Source: Nitrogeniibacter aestuarii (GTDB lineage Bacteria; Pseudomonadota; Gammaproteobacteria; Burkholderiales; Rhodocyclaceae). Taken from it: a stretch of DNA of 64,000 nucleotides. This document shows, in pieces, positions 1-7,698 of the stretch (positions are counted from its first letter, which is position 1; every line of letters starts with the position of its first letter). The notes under the pieces are model-generated. The model had not been told where the DNA came from and did not search any database. It was given only the letters and a program-made list of their open reading frames with translations. The position numbers and the translations under genes are program-made. Location of the stretch: the NCBI RefSeq assembly GCF_017309585.1, contig NZ_CP071321.1:2542001-2606000 (forward strand). Reading direction: 5' to 3'.

Positions 1-2
1 CG

Positions 3-290
3 ACGCGAGTGTTCTGCACCCATGAATACACCCTGGCCAATCTCGCCTTTTCGCAAGCGGCCGAACCGGATAACCCGGACAGGGACGAATGGCTTGCCCG
101 GTGCCAGCGGCTCAGAGCGGAAGGCAAACCGACCCTGCCGACAACAATCGGCCTTGAGCGCAAGATCAATCCGTTCCTGCGCGTCCAGGAGCCGAGCCTG
201 ATCGAAGGCCTCAGCGGCTATGTCGGCCACGTGCCGAAAGATCCGGCTCATGCCTTTGCCGCGCTGAGGGAATGGAAAAACAATTTCTGA
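3..290 (+). CDS. gloB: Hydroxyacylglutathione hydrolase (glyoxalase II), C-terminal part, cut by window edge
   Basis: The open frame runs in from the left edge, so only about the last 95 residues are present. They match the helical C-terminal domain of glyoxalase II: a CTHEYT segment (the family has C-x-HEYT, whose His is a metal ligand) followed by NLAFSQA, and the typical tail with LPTTIGLERKINPFLR, which carries the residues that bind the glutathione moiety. The enzyme hydrolyses S-lactoylglutathione to D-lactate and glutathione in the cytoplasm, the second step of methylglyoxal detoxification. The metallo-beta-lactamase domain with most of the metal ligands lies outside the window. It converges on the diguanylate cyclase gene, 53 bases away. 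Confidence 0.9.
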   Translation, partial: TRVFCTHEYTLANLAFSQAAEPDNPDRDEWLARCQRLRAEGKPTLPTTIGLERKINPFLRVQEPSLIEGLSGYVGHVPKDPAHAFAALREWKNNF

Positions 291-343
291 ACGACCGTTG
301 AGCGCCGGCAGAGGTTTGATAACCCTCGGGCACCCGCCCCGTT

Positions 344-1333
344 TCAGCGATCGGCGCTCTTGATTGCAAACTGCGCGGCCGGTTTGAGCTGCGCCACGCT
401 GATCCGGTTGCGACCACCCTTCTTCGCTTCATACAGGGCCTGGTCGGCGCAATCGAGCAGCCAGCCTTCGCTCAACTCATCGTCTTCTGGCCCGGGGTAA
501 GCCGTCGCCACACCCACGCTGACGGTCAGCACCTCATGACCATTCGAATAGGCATGAGGGAGCGCTAACGACTCGATGCCGGCACGCATGGCTTCCGCGA
601 CACGGAAAGCACCAACCGCGTTGGTCTCCGGCAGCACAACGACAAACTCCTCACCGCCAAACCGCGCCACCAGATCGCCTGGGCGCTTGATCTGCTCCTC
701 AAGCGCCTTGGCCACCGTGATGAGACATTCATCACCGGCCTGATGACCATAACCGTCGTTGTACTGCTTGAAGCAGTCCACATCGATCATCATGACGGAC
801 AAGGGCAGCCGATTGCGGCGCGCACGCTGCCACTCGCGCTTGGTGGTCTCATCGAAACTGCGGCGATTGGCAATGCCCGTCAGACCGTCAACCGAGGTCA
901 GCCGCGTGAGCTCCCGATTGGCTTCGTCGAGACGACGCGTGAGCACCACCAGTGAATACCGCATCTGGGCCAGTCGCTGCATGGCCCGCACCTTGGCTGC
1001 CAGCACGACTTCGGAGACCGGTTTGATCAGGTAATCGTCGCCGCCCACCTCGATACCGTGCTCGAGATCCTTGTCACCGGTCTTGGCGGTCAGAAAGATG
1101 ATGGGCGTCCATTCACCGTCCCGTTCAAGCTGACGAATGCGACGCGCCACGGCAAAGCCGTCGAGCCCCGGCATGATCACGTCCAGCAGGATCATGTCCG
1201 GCTTCCAGCTCTTGAACTCTTTGAGACCCGCCTCACCGTCGGTCACATGACGCGTCTCCAGCCCGAGTTTATCGAGTTGGTGTAGCACCACCGTGGCGCT
1301 TGTCATCGTGTCTTCGATCAGTAGAACTTTCAT
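344..1333 (-). CDS. Response regulator with diguanylate cyclase (GGDEF) output domain
   Basis: A 329-residue two-domain protein. Residues 1-120 are a CheY-like receiver with the acidic pair near E7-D8, the phospho-acceptor D51 in LLDVIMPG and the conserved Lys in YLIKPV (about 104). Residues 145-320 are a GGDEF domain with the active-site motif GGEEF at 226-230, so cyclic-di-GMP synthesis from two GTP is expected. An RxxD product-inhibition site (R217 to D220) lies exactly five residues ahead of it. The start at MKVLLIEDT was chosen because the receiver fold begins there; an 18-residue upstream extension has no domain content. No histidine kinase gene is adjacent, so it is an orphan regulator. 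Activity is inferred from intact motifs. Confidence 0.9.
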   Translation of the reverse strand: MKVLLIEDTMTSATVVLHQLDKLGLETRHVTDGEAGLKEFKSWKPDMILLDVIMPGLDGFAVARRIRQLERDGEWTPIIFLTAKTGDKDLEHGIEVGGDDYLIKPVSEVVLAAKVRAMQRLAQMRYSLVVLTRRLDEANRELTRLTSVDGLTGIANRRSFDETTKREWQRARRNRLPLSVMMIDVDCFKQYNDGYGHQAGDECLITVAKALEEQIKRPGDLVARFGGEEFVVVLPETNAVGAFRVAEAMRAGIESLALPHAYSNGHEVLTVSVGVATAYPGPEDDELSEGWLLDCADQALYEAKKGGRNRISVAQLKPAAQFAIKSADR

Positions 1334-1468
1334 CGGCCGGGGCGTTGTTCTCGAATTGGCGCCATTATTGCACCGATCCGAAACCATGTCGGTGGAAATA
1401 GGCGTCTAATTACCAACCAATCCGCGCGTTTGACCCAACTGAGCGACCCACCTAGAATCGCCCGCCAG

Positions 1469-2695
1469 ATGCCAAGCATAAGAGTTCGTCATTTCCTGTT
1501 GATCGGCCTCACCTATATCGTGAGTCATATTCCGACTCCCGCCTGGGCACAGTCGGGTGGTCAGGGACTGAGCATGAGCTCTCCCCGTGTGGTCCAAATG
1601 GAGCCGCCCGACGATTCGGTGGTCACCGTGGATCTGACCCACAAGGCTGCAGATCTCTGGGATCGTATCCGCCGCGGCTTCGGCATGCCCGACCTGGTCG
1701 CTGACGAAGTCACCAACCGACAGATTCAGTACCTTGCACATCCCGCGGCCTTGTCGCGCCTCTTTCATCGCAGTTATCGCTACCTGTATCACATCGTCGA
1801 CGAGCTCGAAGCACGCGGCCTGCCCACCGAAATTGCGCTCCTGCCACTGGTCGAAAGCGGCTTCGATCCCATGGCCTACTCGTCATCGCGAGCGGCCGGG
1901 CTCTGGCAATTCATTCCATCGACCGGACGCTATTTCAATCTGCGTCAGAACGAATGGATCGACGAGCGCCGCGACATCATTGCCTCGACCGATGCCGCTC
2001 TGGATTACCTGGAGCGGATCTACGACATGCACGGCGACTGGCACCTCGCGCTCGCCTCCTACAACGCCGGCGAAGGCACAGTGCTCAGGGCGCGCAAAGC
2101 GAACGAAGCCAAAGGATTGCCGACCGACTACCTCAGCCTCGATCTGCGCAAGGAAACCCGAGACTACATTCCAAAGCTCCAGGCGCTGAAGAACATCATT
2201 GCCCGTCCCGAGCTGTTCGGCATCGAGCTACCGCACGTACCGAACCGGATCTACTTCGACATGATCGACACGCCTCCCGGGGTCGATCTGGCACTGGTTG
2301 CCCGCCTGACTGAAACGCCGCTGGACGAACTGGTCGCACTCAACCCCGCCTACCGGAAACCGGTCATCCCCGAAGGCAAACACCAGTTGATTCTGCCCGC
2401 AGACAAGGTCGAGGTCTTCAAAGCCCGGCTGGACGAAGCACAGCCGCGGTGGAAGACCTATCAGCTTCAGCGGAAAGACTCGCTTCAGGTAATCGCCAAA
2501 CGCTTCGGCCTGACGCTCACCCAGCTGTTGCAGATCAACGGACTGGATTCAAGCCGAAAGGCGAAGCCGGGCATGACGCTGCTGGTGCCCGCCGGGGCCG
2601 ACGTAAGCGAAGTCCTGCCGCTGAGCGAGCTGATCCCGGACATGCCCACCGAAGAAGACATCCGCAATGCCGGCAAGGGCAAAAAACGGCGCTGA
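1469..2695 (+). CDS. mltD: Membrane-bound lytic murein transglycosylase D-like protein with LysM
   Basis: 408 residues. The start at ATG 1469 gives a clean Sec signal peptide (residues 1-28, ending in TPAWAQ); a TTG 13 codons upstream is less likely. The SLT domain (about residues 95-230) has the catalytic Glu at about 129 in PLVESGFDP, then AAGLWQFIPSTGR and the ASYNAGEG motif typical of family 1 transglycosylases. A degenerate LysM-like region follows, and a clear LysM occupies about residues 330-380 (YQLQRKDSLQVIAKRFG). It cleaves the MurNAc-GlcNAc bond with 1,6-anhydro product formation in the periplasm. No lipobox Cys is seen at the cleavage site, unlike E. coli MltD. It ends directly against the convergent ABC gene. 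Confidence 0.9.
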   Translation: MPSIRVRHFLLIGLTYIVSHIPTPAWAQSGGQGLSMSSPRVVQMEPPDDSVVTVDLTHKAADLWDRIRRGFGMPDLVADEVTNRQIQYLAHPAALSRLFHRSYRYLYHIVDELEARGLPTEIALLPLVESGFDPMAYSSSRAAGLWQFIPSTGRYFNLRQNEWIDERRDIIASTDAALDYLERIYDMHGDWHLALASYNAGEGTVLRARKANEAKGLPTDYLSLDLRKETRDYIPKLQALKNIIARPELFGIELPHVPNRIYFDMIDTPPGVDLALVARLTETPLDELVALNPAYRKPVIPEGKHQLILPADKVEVFKARLDEAQPRWKTYQLQRKDSLQVIAKRFGLTLTQLLQINGLDSSRKAKPGMTLLVPAGADVSEVLPLSELIPDMPTEEDIRNAGKGKKRR

Positions 2696-4735
2696 CTAGG
2701 CGCCGTCGAGCTGCTCCCGGACGCGATGGCAGCGCACATAGCCGCCTTCGGGTAATGGCGTCTCGTCCGGATAGGTCTGCCGACACAACTCGTCCGCCAT
2801 GCTGCAGCGCGGATGAAAATGGCACCCGGATGGCGGGTGGATCGGCGACGGCAGTTCCACAACCCGAGCCACCGGATTGCCAATGGTCTCGGGCCCCGCA
2901 GCATCGGTCGTCAACACCGCGTCGAGCAGCATGCGAGTGTAGGGATGCTGTGCATTTCGCAGAACCTGCTCGGTACTCCCGTACTCGACGATTCGCCCCA
3001 GGTACATCACCGCGACGTCATGAGCCAGAAAATCAACCACCGCGATGTTGTGCGTAATGAACAGATAGGCGATGCCTTGAGCCTGTTGCAACTCACGCAT
3101 GAGATTGAGAATCTGCGCTTGCACGGAAACGTCGAGCGCACTGGTCGGCTCGTCACAGACGATGACTGCCGGCGACACGGACAGCGCCCGAGCCAACGCG
3201 ATACGCTGCCGTTGACCGCCCGAAAAGGCATGGGGAAAACGCTCACGCATCTGCGGCGACAACCCGACCCGCTGCAATAGCGTATCAAAGTAATCGCGTC
3301 GCTCGGCAGGCGTTTGCTTGATACCCAGGGCGCTCATGCCTTCGGCAATGATGTCGCCGACGCGCATGCGAGGGTTCAAAGAAGCGAACGGGTCCTGAAA
3401 AACCATCTGCACCTGACGGCGCAACGGTCGCAAGGCCGCGCCACGGCGATGCACTTGCTCTTCTCCATCGAGGCGGACCGAGCCACCCGTGGGTCGTATG
3501 AGTTGCATCAAAGCCTTGCCCGCGGTCGTCTTTCCGCAGCCAGACTCTCCCACCAGCGCCAGCGTACGCGCCGCCTTGAGCGTGAGAGAAACGCCGTCAA
3601 CCGCTCTGACATGGCCGACCACTCGCTTGAGCACGCCCTTCCGGACCGGAAAATGGACCTTGAGCCCCTCAACGACCAACTCGGCTCTCTGCCCTGTTTC
3701 TCTCGACGGTTCCGTCGGCAGAACGGTTTGAACATTCGCCGTTGGCTCACCCCGAGGCGCACCCTCTGCATAGAGGTGGCACCGCACACGACGCGCTTCT
3801 ACCTGATGCCACTGCGGCAGCTGAGTGTCGCAATGAGCCATGCGCGACGGACAGCGATCAGCGAACCGGCACCCTGAGAAGGAACGATCCAGCGTCGGAA
3901 CGATCCCGGGTAGCGTCTCCAGTGCCTGGCCCCGGCGCGAAGCATCGGGAACTGCCGCGAACAGCTTCTTGGAATACGGATGGAGCGGCGCGTCAAAAAA
4001 TGCGTCGCGCCGCCCGGTCTCGACGAGCTCCCCCGCATACATGACCCCCACCTCATGCGCCATGCGCGCCACCACGCCGAGATCGTGCGTAATCAGCAGC
4101 ATCGACATGCCCCGATCGCGCTGAAGTGCGACCAGCAAATCGAGGACCTGCGCCTGCAAGGTCACATCAAGCGCAGTCGTGGGCTCGTCGGCGATCAACA
4201 CGTCCGGCTCGCCGGCCAGCGCCATCGCAATCATCACCCGTTGTTTCATGCCACCGGAGAACTGGAACGGATAATCGTCCAGTCGGGCATCGGCATCCGG
4301 AATGCCGACGGCAGCCAGCAAACGTGACGCCTCCTGGCGAGCCGCGCGGCCGGTCAGACCGCGATGGCGCGAGAGGACCTCGGCAATCTGCGAGAAAACC
4401 GTCATCACCGGATTCAGACTGGTTGCAGGCTCCTGAAAGATCATGCCCATACGACCACCGCGCACCGCGCGCATTCGGGCTTCCGACTGGGACAGCACGT
4501 CCAGGGAGCCCAGTGCGATCGACGACCCGCCGCAGATGCGTCCACTCGCAGGCAATAGCCGCATTAAGGCGAGCGCTGTCATCGACTTTCCGCATCCGGA
4601 CTCACCCAGCAAGGCCATGGTTTCGCCGGCGCGCACATCGAAGCTCACATCGTCGACAGGGCGAATCGGTCGTTCAGCCGAGATATCGACCGTGAGATTG
4701 CGAACGGTCAGCGCATGCGTTTGCGACGATGGCAT
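2696..4735 (-). CDS. ABC transporter ATP-binding protein with two fused nucleotide-binding domains (oligopeptide type)
   Basis: 679 residues forming two complete ABC ATPase halves, as in YejF, GsiA or fused DppD-DppF. The first half has Walker A GESGCGKS, signature FSGGMKQR and DEPTTALD; the second has GESGCGKT, FSGGQRQR and DEPTSALD. Each is followed by the Cys-containing oligopeptide-transporter C-terminal extension (GCRFADRCPSR and GCHFHPRCSMA). The family powers uptake of di- and oligopeptides, microcin C-like peptides or glutathione together with two permeases and a binding protein. None of those partners is in the window, so substrate cannot be assigned and partners must be encoded elsewhere. 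Its stop codon abuts that of mltD with no spacer. Confidence 0.9.
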   Translation of the reverse strand: MPSSQTHALTVRNLTVDISAERPIRPVDDVSFDVRAGETMALLGESGCGKSMTALALMRLLPASGRICGGSSIALGSLDVLSQSEARMRAVRGGRMGMIFQEPATSLNPVMTVFSQIAEVLSRHRGLTGRAARQEASRLLAAVGIPDADARLDDYPFQFSGGMKQRVMIAMALAGEPDVLIADEPTTALDVTLQAQVLDLLVALQRDRGMSMLLITHDLGVVARMAHEVGVMYAGELVETGRRDAFFDAPLHPYSKKLFAAVPDASRRGQALETLPGIVPTLDRSFSGCRFADRCPSRMAHCDTQLPQWHQVEARRVRCHLYAEGAPRGEPTANVQTVLPTEPSRETGQRAELVVEGLKVHFPVRKGVLKRVVGHVRAVDGVSLTLKAARTLALVGESGCGKTTAGKALMQLIRPTGGSVRLDGEEQVHRRGAALRPLRRQVQMVFQDPFASLNPRMRVGDIIAEGMSALGIKQTPAERRDYFDTLLQRVGLSPQMRERFPHAFSGGQRQRIALARALSVSPAVIVCDEPTSALDVSVQAQILNLMRELQQAQGIAYLFITHNIAVVDFLAHDVAVMYLGRIVEYGSTEQVLRNAQHPYTRMLLDAVLTTDAAGPETIGNPVARVVELPSPIHPPSGCHFHPRCSMADELCRQTYPDETPLPEGGYVRCHRVREQLDGA

Positions 4736-4771
4736 GAGATCGGATGGTGGTTGTTCATGTCTGTGAGCTTA

Positions 4772-4800
4772 AAACAAAACGGGCCGCTGACGCGGCCCGC
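4772..4800 (-). terminator. Rho-independent terminator after slyD
   Basis: On the minus strand an 8-bp G+C stem (CGGGCCGC / GCGGCCCG, loop of four, 4780-4799) is followed by TTTTGTTTT. It lies 22 bases past the slyD stop and ahead of the ABC gene, so it separates the two minus-strand units. Confidence 0.75.
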
Positions 4801-4821
4801 TTCGATACGGAAGATGAAATC

Positions 4822-5301
4822 TCAGTGATGGTGACCACCGGGGCCATGCACGTGACCATGAGAGAGCTCTTCGGCAGTGGCATCGCGCACATCGTCGATG
4901 GTCAGATCAAAGATTAGCGCCACGCCTGCCAGCGGATGGTTGCCATCCACAACGACTTTTCCATCGGCGATGTCGGTAATCCGGTACAGGATTTCGTCCT
5001 CACCATCTTCGGTGACACGCTCGAAGCTCATGCCGACTTCGATGTTCTCGGGAAACAAGGTGCGGTCTTCGATCAGAACCATGTTTTCGTCGTAGTCGCC
5101 GAAAGCATCTTCAGGCTGCAGCTTCAGGGTCAGGTTCTCACCCTTGTTCTTGCCATGCAGCGCCTCTTCGATCGCCGAGAAGATGCCATCGTAACCACCG
5201 TGCAGATAGACCAGCGGGTGATGGCCGTCATCGACCACGTTCCCATCCGGATCCTTGACGGAGTACTTAAGCGTTACGACGGTGTTTTTTGCGATTTGCA
5301 T
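4822..5301 (-). CDS. slyD: FKBP-type peptidyl-prolyl cis-trans isomerase SlyD
   Basis: 159 residues starting MQIAKNTVVTLKY, the usual SlyD N-terminus; a 17-residue upstream extension is not family-like. The FKBP fold (residues 1-65 and 125-145) is split by the insert-in-flap chaperone domain, with PLVYLHGGYDGI before it and GNHPLAGVALIFDL after it. The C-terminus is rich in His (HGHVHGPGGHHH), the metal-binding tail used in nickel handling, though shorter than in E. coli. It acts in the cytoplasm as a prolyl isomerase and holdase. Its first 35 bases overlap the 3' end of the upstream peroxiredoxin gene in another frame, so the two are probably co-transcribed and translationally coupled. Confidence 0.93.
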   Translation of the reverse strand: MQIAKNTVVTLKYSVKDPDGNVVDDGHHPLVYLHGGYDGIFSAIEEALHGKNKGENLTLKLQPEDAFGDYDENMVLIEDRTLFPENIEVGMSFERVTEDGEDEILYRITDIADGKVVVDGNHPLAGVALIFDLTIDDVRDATAEELSHGHVHGPGGHHH

Positions 5302-5779
5302 TGGCTTTTTCCGGTTCCATTTCCCTGACAAGGGCAAGCACTTCAGCAACATGCCCCTTGGGCGTCACGTCGTAGAGCGCGTGACGGATCTGCCCGTCCT
5401 TGTCGATGATGAATGTCGAACGTAACACACCCTTGCGCTTGACGCCATCGACCTCTTTTTCACGCCAGACACCATACAGGCTGCACACTTCAGCCTCGAT
5501 ATCGGCCAGCAATCGAATTGACAGTCCGTGCTCAGCGGCAAACTCCGCGTGGGTCATGCAGTCGTCCGGGCTGATACCCAGGACGATGCAATCGAGCTTG
5601 TTGAATTCATATTCGTGATCGCTGAACTCCTCGGCCTGTCGAGTGCAGGTCGGGGCATTGTCACGCGGATAGAAAAACAGCACGACATGGCGGTTTCCGC
5701 GAACCGTTTGCATGTCGAAATCTTCCATGTCGCCGTCGGGCAACGTAAACAGGGGTGCGGTATCTCCGCTGCGCAGCAT
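5267..5779 (-). CDS. bcp: PrxQ/BCP-type peroxiredoxin
   Basis: 170 residues from MLRSGDTAPLFTLPDGD, the canonical N-terminal beta-hairpin of thioredoxin-fold peroxiredoxins. The peroxidatic Cys sits in NAPTCTRQAEEF, after VVLFFYPRDN. PrxQ/BCP proteins usually have a resolving Cys five residues later (C-x4-C); here that place is Glu, so this behaves like the 1-Cys or atypical BCP subgroup. It reduces hydroperoxides with thioredoxin-type donors. An in-frame ATG at 5860 has a much stronger ribosome site (AAAGGAGCGAAA before ATG) and would add 27 residues (MLLPKDSAGSTVRAAS); I could not decide between them and give the domain-based start, which also has GAGG at a suitable distance. It overlaps slyD by 35 bases. 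Confidence 0.85.
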   Translation of the reverse strand: MLRSGDTAPLFTLPDGDMEDFDMQTVRGNRHVVLFFYPRDNAPTCTRQAEEFSDHEYEFNKLDCIVLGISPDDCMTHAEFAAEHGLSIRLLADIEAEVCSLYGVWREKEVDGVKRKGVLRSTFIIDKDGQIRHALYDVTPKGHVAEVLALVREMEPEKANANRKKHRRNA

Positions 5780-6085
5780 GGGCTCACCCTCAAGAGCAAA
5801 CGAAACGAGTTGGGATGCGGCGCGAACTGTACTTCCAGCAGAGTCTTTCGGCAACAACATTTTCGCTCCTTTCATCAATGTCCGAAATGGCCCGTCCAGA
5901 CGGCATTACTGAACGAATAGACCAATGAAGTTCTGACCTCAAGCGATGAGACGAAAAACTTGCCAAAACGTTCTTTCAATCCGGTGACAGGTGCACAAGA
6001 ACCCTGCCTGAGGCGTGAAAATGCCGTCCGCTTGCGCGCAACAGGAATATGTACAAAAATACAGATATACACGGAGCGAGCCCGA
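5780..6085. other. Divergent intergenic region between bcp and lexA
   Basis: About 300 bases between two divergent starts. It holds the alternative bcp start with its strong ribosome site (5858-5872) and a LexA-box-like sequence at 6049-6064. I see no convincing gene in it; open frames here are extensions or antisense of the flanking genes. Confidence 0.6.
6049..6064 (+). promoter_or_regulatory. Putative LexA (SOS) box ahead of lexA
   Basis: ATGT-N8-ACAG with an A-rich centre, one base off the beta/gammaproteobacterial LexA consensus CTGT-N8-ACAG. It ends 21 bases before the lexA start codon, where an autoregulatory operator is expected. The identity is inferred from position and half-sites. 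Confidence 0.6.
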
Positions 6086-6691
6086 ATGACTGAAAAACTC
6101 ACATCCCGCCAGCAGGAAATTCTGGATTTCATTCGCCTGACCCAGCAAGAAGAAGGCAGGCCTCCCACGCGGGCAGAAATCTGCACAGCATTCGGGTTCC
6201 GATCACCCAACGCCGCTGAGACGCACTTGCGGGCACTGGCAAATAAAGGCGTGATTACGGTCGAAAACGGCCGTGCGCGCGGCATTCGCCTCACCGAGGC
6301 GTCCGGCCTGCCACTGATCGGTCGCGTCGCAGCCGGCAGCCCTCTACTTGCCCAGGAACACATCGAGAAACACCATCCGATCAATCCGGATCTGTTTTTC
6401 CCGCGGGCAGACTACCTGCTCAGGGTTCGCGGCTTGAGCATGCGCGATATCGGCATTCTGGATGGTGACCTGCTTGCCGTCCATCGCACCAGCGAGGCTC
6501 GTAACGGCCAGATCGTGGTTGTGCGTATCGACGATGAGGTCACCGTGAAGCGGTACAAGCGCACCGGCGACCGCGTCGAGTTGATTGCCGAAAACCCGGA
6601 CTTTTCACCGATTCAGGTCAATCCAGAGGCGCAGGAATTTCACATTGAGGGACTGGCCGTCGGACTCATACGCAATGAAGGCATTTTCTGA
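6086..6691 (+). CDS. lexA: LexA repressor
   Basis: 201 residues from MTEKLTSRQQEILDFI, the standard LexA N-terminus, so ATG 6086 is preferred to an in-frame upstream ATG at 5960. Residues 1-70 are the winged helix-turn-helix (RPPTRAEICTAFGF). The self-cleavage bond Ala83-Gly84 lies in RVAAGSP, and the catalytic dyad is Ser118 (GLSMRD) and Lys155 (VTVKRY), one off the E. coli numbering. It represses SOS genes and autocleaves with RecA-ssDNA. An SOS-like box lies 21 bases upstream, consistent with autoregulation. No translesion polymerase or other SOS gene follows it here; the next genes are tRNAs on the other strand. Confidence 0.96.
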   Translation: MTEKLTSRQQEILDFIRLTQQEEGRPPTRAEICTAFGFRSPNAAETHLRALANKGVITVENGRARGIRLTEASGLPLIGRVAAGSPLLAQEHIEKHHPINPDLFFPRADYLLRVRGLSMRDIGILDGDLLAVHRTSEARNGQIVVVRIDDEVTVKRYKRTGDRVELIAENPDFSPIQVNPEAQEFHIEGLAVGLIRNEGIF

Positions 6692-6865
6692 CTGAGCGCT
6701 GACTGCGCCCAGCCCGTACCAGGAGCAGGCTCAACCACGGGCCAACAAGGCGAGCCGCGGATGTGTCGGGCGGTGCAAGGTGACACGTCCGACAATCGTT
6801 CTTCCGAACCGGGCGCAAAGTCACGCCCCGAGTATTCGAAGTGTGGCCGAGAAAGTACGAACGAA

Positions 6866-6895
6866 AAAACGGGAGCTCATTGAGCTCCCGTTTTG
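6866..6895 (-). terminator. Rho-independent terminator of the tRNA cluster
   Basis: Minus-strand reading gives stem CGGGAGCTC / GAGCTCCCG with a short loop, followed by TTTTTTCG. It lies just past the last tRNA-Asp. The plus strand also ends in TTTTGATTTT, so it may serve lexA as well. Confidence 0.8.
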
Positions 6896-6899
6896 ATTT

Positions 6900-6976
6900 T
6901 GGCGGAGTGGACGGGACTCGAACCCGCGACCCCCGGCGTGACAGGCCGGTATTCTAACCAACTGAACTACCACTCC
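6900..6976 (-). tRNA. tRNA-Asp (GTC), copy 2 of the tandem array
   Basis: 77-nt cloverleaf with encoded CCA. The anticodon loop reads CTGTCAC (anticodon GTC), the T-loop is GGTTCGAGTCC and the D-loop AGTTGGTTAGA. It is the promoter-distal gene of an Ala-Glu-Asp operon and is followed by a terminator. The other copy is at 7323-7399. Confidence 0.97.
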
Positions 6977-7016
6977 ACACCTTTCGGTGCGTGACCAGCG
7001 CCAACTGGCCAAATGA

Positions 7017-7044
7017 ATGGCTGCCGATCGTCTCCGGCAGCCAT
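7017..7044 (-). repeat. Inter-tRNA hairpin, first copy
   Basis: Perfect 10-bp inverted repeat (ATGGCTGCCG / CGGCAGCCAT, 8-nt loop) in the spacer between tRNA-Glu and tRNA-Asp. The identical element recurs at 7441-7468 in the other array copy. There is no U-run, so it is more likely a processing or stability hairpin than a terminator. Confidence 0.7.
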
Positions 7045-7053
7045 CAACGCGTC

Positions 7054-7129
7054 TGGCGTCCCTACGGGGATTCGAACCCCGGTTGCCGCCGTGAAAGGGC
7101 GGTGTCCTAGGCCTCTAGACGATAGGGAC
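7054..7129 (-). tRNA. tRNA-Glu (TTC), copy 2
   Basis: 76-nt tRNA with encoded CCA. The anticodon arm is CCGCCCTTTCACGGCGG (anticodon TTC), very close to E. coli tRNA-Glu. It is the middle gene of the Ala-Glu-Asp operon. Confidence 0.97.
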
Positions 7130-7136
7130 CTTTCCT

Positions 7137-7212
<76 letters not shown>

Positions 7213-7224
7213 GAAAGAGCGCGC

Positions 7225-7252
7225 ATTATAGCAAACAATTTTCGCTTTACAA
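7225..7252 (-). promoter_or_regulatory. Sigma-70 promoter of the downstream tRNA operon copy
   Basis: Minus strand: TTGTAA, 16-bp spacer, TATAAT, then a GCGCGC discriminator and the tRNA-Ala start 12 bases on. A G+C-rich discriminator is typical of stringently controlled stable-RNA promoters. Confidence 0.7.
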
Positions 7253-7322
7253 GACAGCCAGAAAATAATTTCCAACTCGTCTCGATCGGCCCGCCGACCA
7301 AGCTCGGCGGAGGCAAAACTAC

Positions 7323-7399
7323 TGGCGGAGTGGACGGGACTCGAACCCGCGACCCCCGGCGTGACAGGCCGGTATTCTAACCAACTGAACTACCACTCC
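7323..7399 (-). tRNA. tRNA-Asp (GTC), copy 1
   Basis: 77-nt tRNA with encoded CCA, same sequence as the copy at 6900-6976 (anticodon GTC). Last gene of the promoter-proximal Ala-Glu-Asp unit. No terminator hairpin is seen directly after it, so transcription may run into the second unit. Confidence 0.97.
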
Positions 7400-7440
7400 G
7401 CACCAATCGGTGCAAGGCCGGTGCCAACCCGGCCAAACAA

Positions 7441-7468
7441 ATGGCTGCCGATCGTCTCCGGCAGCCAT
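7441..7468 (-). repeat. Inter-tRNA hairpin, second copy
   Basis: Same perfect 10-bp inverted repeat as at 7017-7044, at the same place between tRNA-Glu and tRNA-Asp. Confidence 0.7.
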
Positions 7469-7477
7469 CAAAACATC

Positions 7478-7553
7478 TGGCGTCCCTACGGGGATTCGAA
7501 CCCCGGTTGCCGCCGTGAAAGGGCGGTGTCCTAGGCCTCTAGACGATAGGGAC
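7478..7553 (-). tRNA. tRNA-Glu (TTC), copy 1
   Basis: 76-nt tRNA with encoded CCA, anticodon TTC, identical in body to the copy at 7054-7129. Confidence 0.97.
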
Positions 7554-7560
7554 CTTTCTT

Positions 7561-7636
<76 letters not shown>

Positions 7637-7648
7637 GAAAGAGCGCGC

Positions 7649-7677
7649 ATTATAGAAAGCCTTGCCGCCCCTGTAAA
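7649..7677 (-). promoter_or_regulatory. Sigma-70 promoter of the upstream tRNA operon copy
   Basis: Minus strand: TTTACA, 17-bp spacer, TATAAT, GCGCGC discriminator. The -10 and everything downstream match the other copy, but the -35 region and spacer differ, so the duplication boundary lies just upstream of the -10. Confidence 0.75.
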
Positions 7678-7698
7678 GCGTTTTGTGCAACGCAATCG

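Noticed and set aside
5875..6384. Minus-strand open frame antisense to the lexA start
   Set aside because: Mirror of the conserved LexA HTH region; Arg/Ser-rich artefact.
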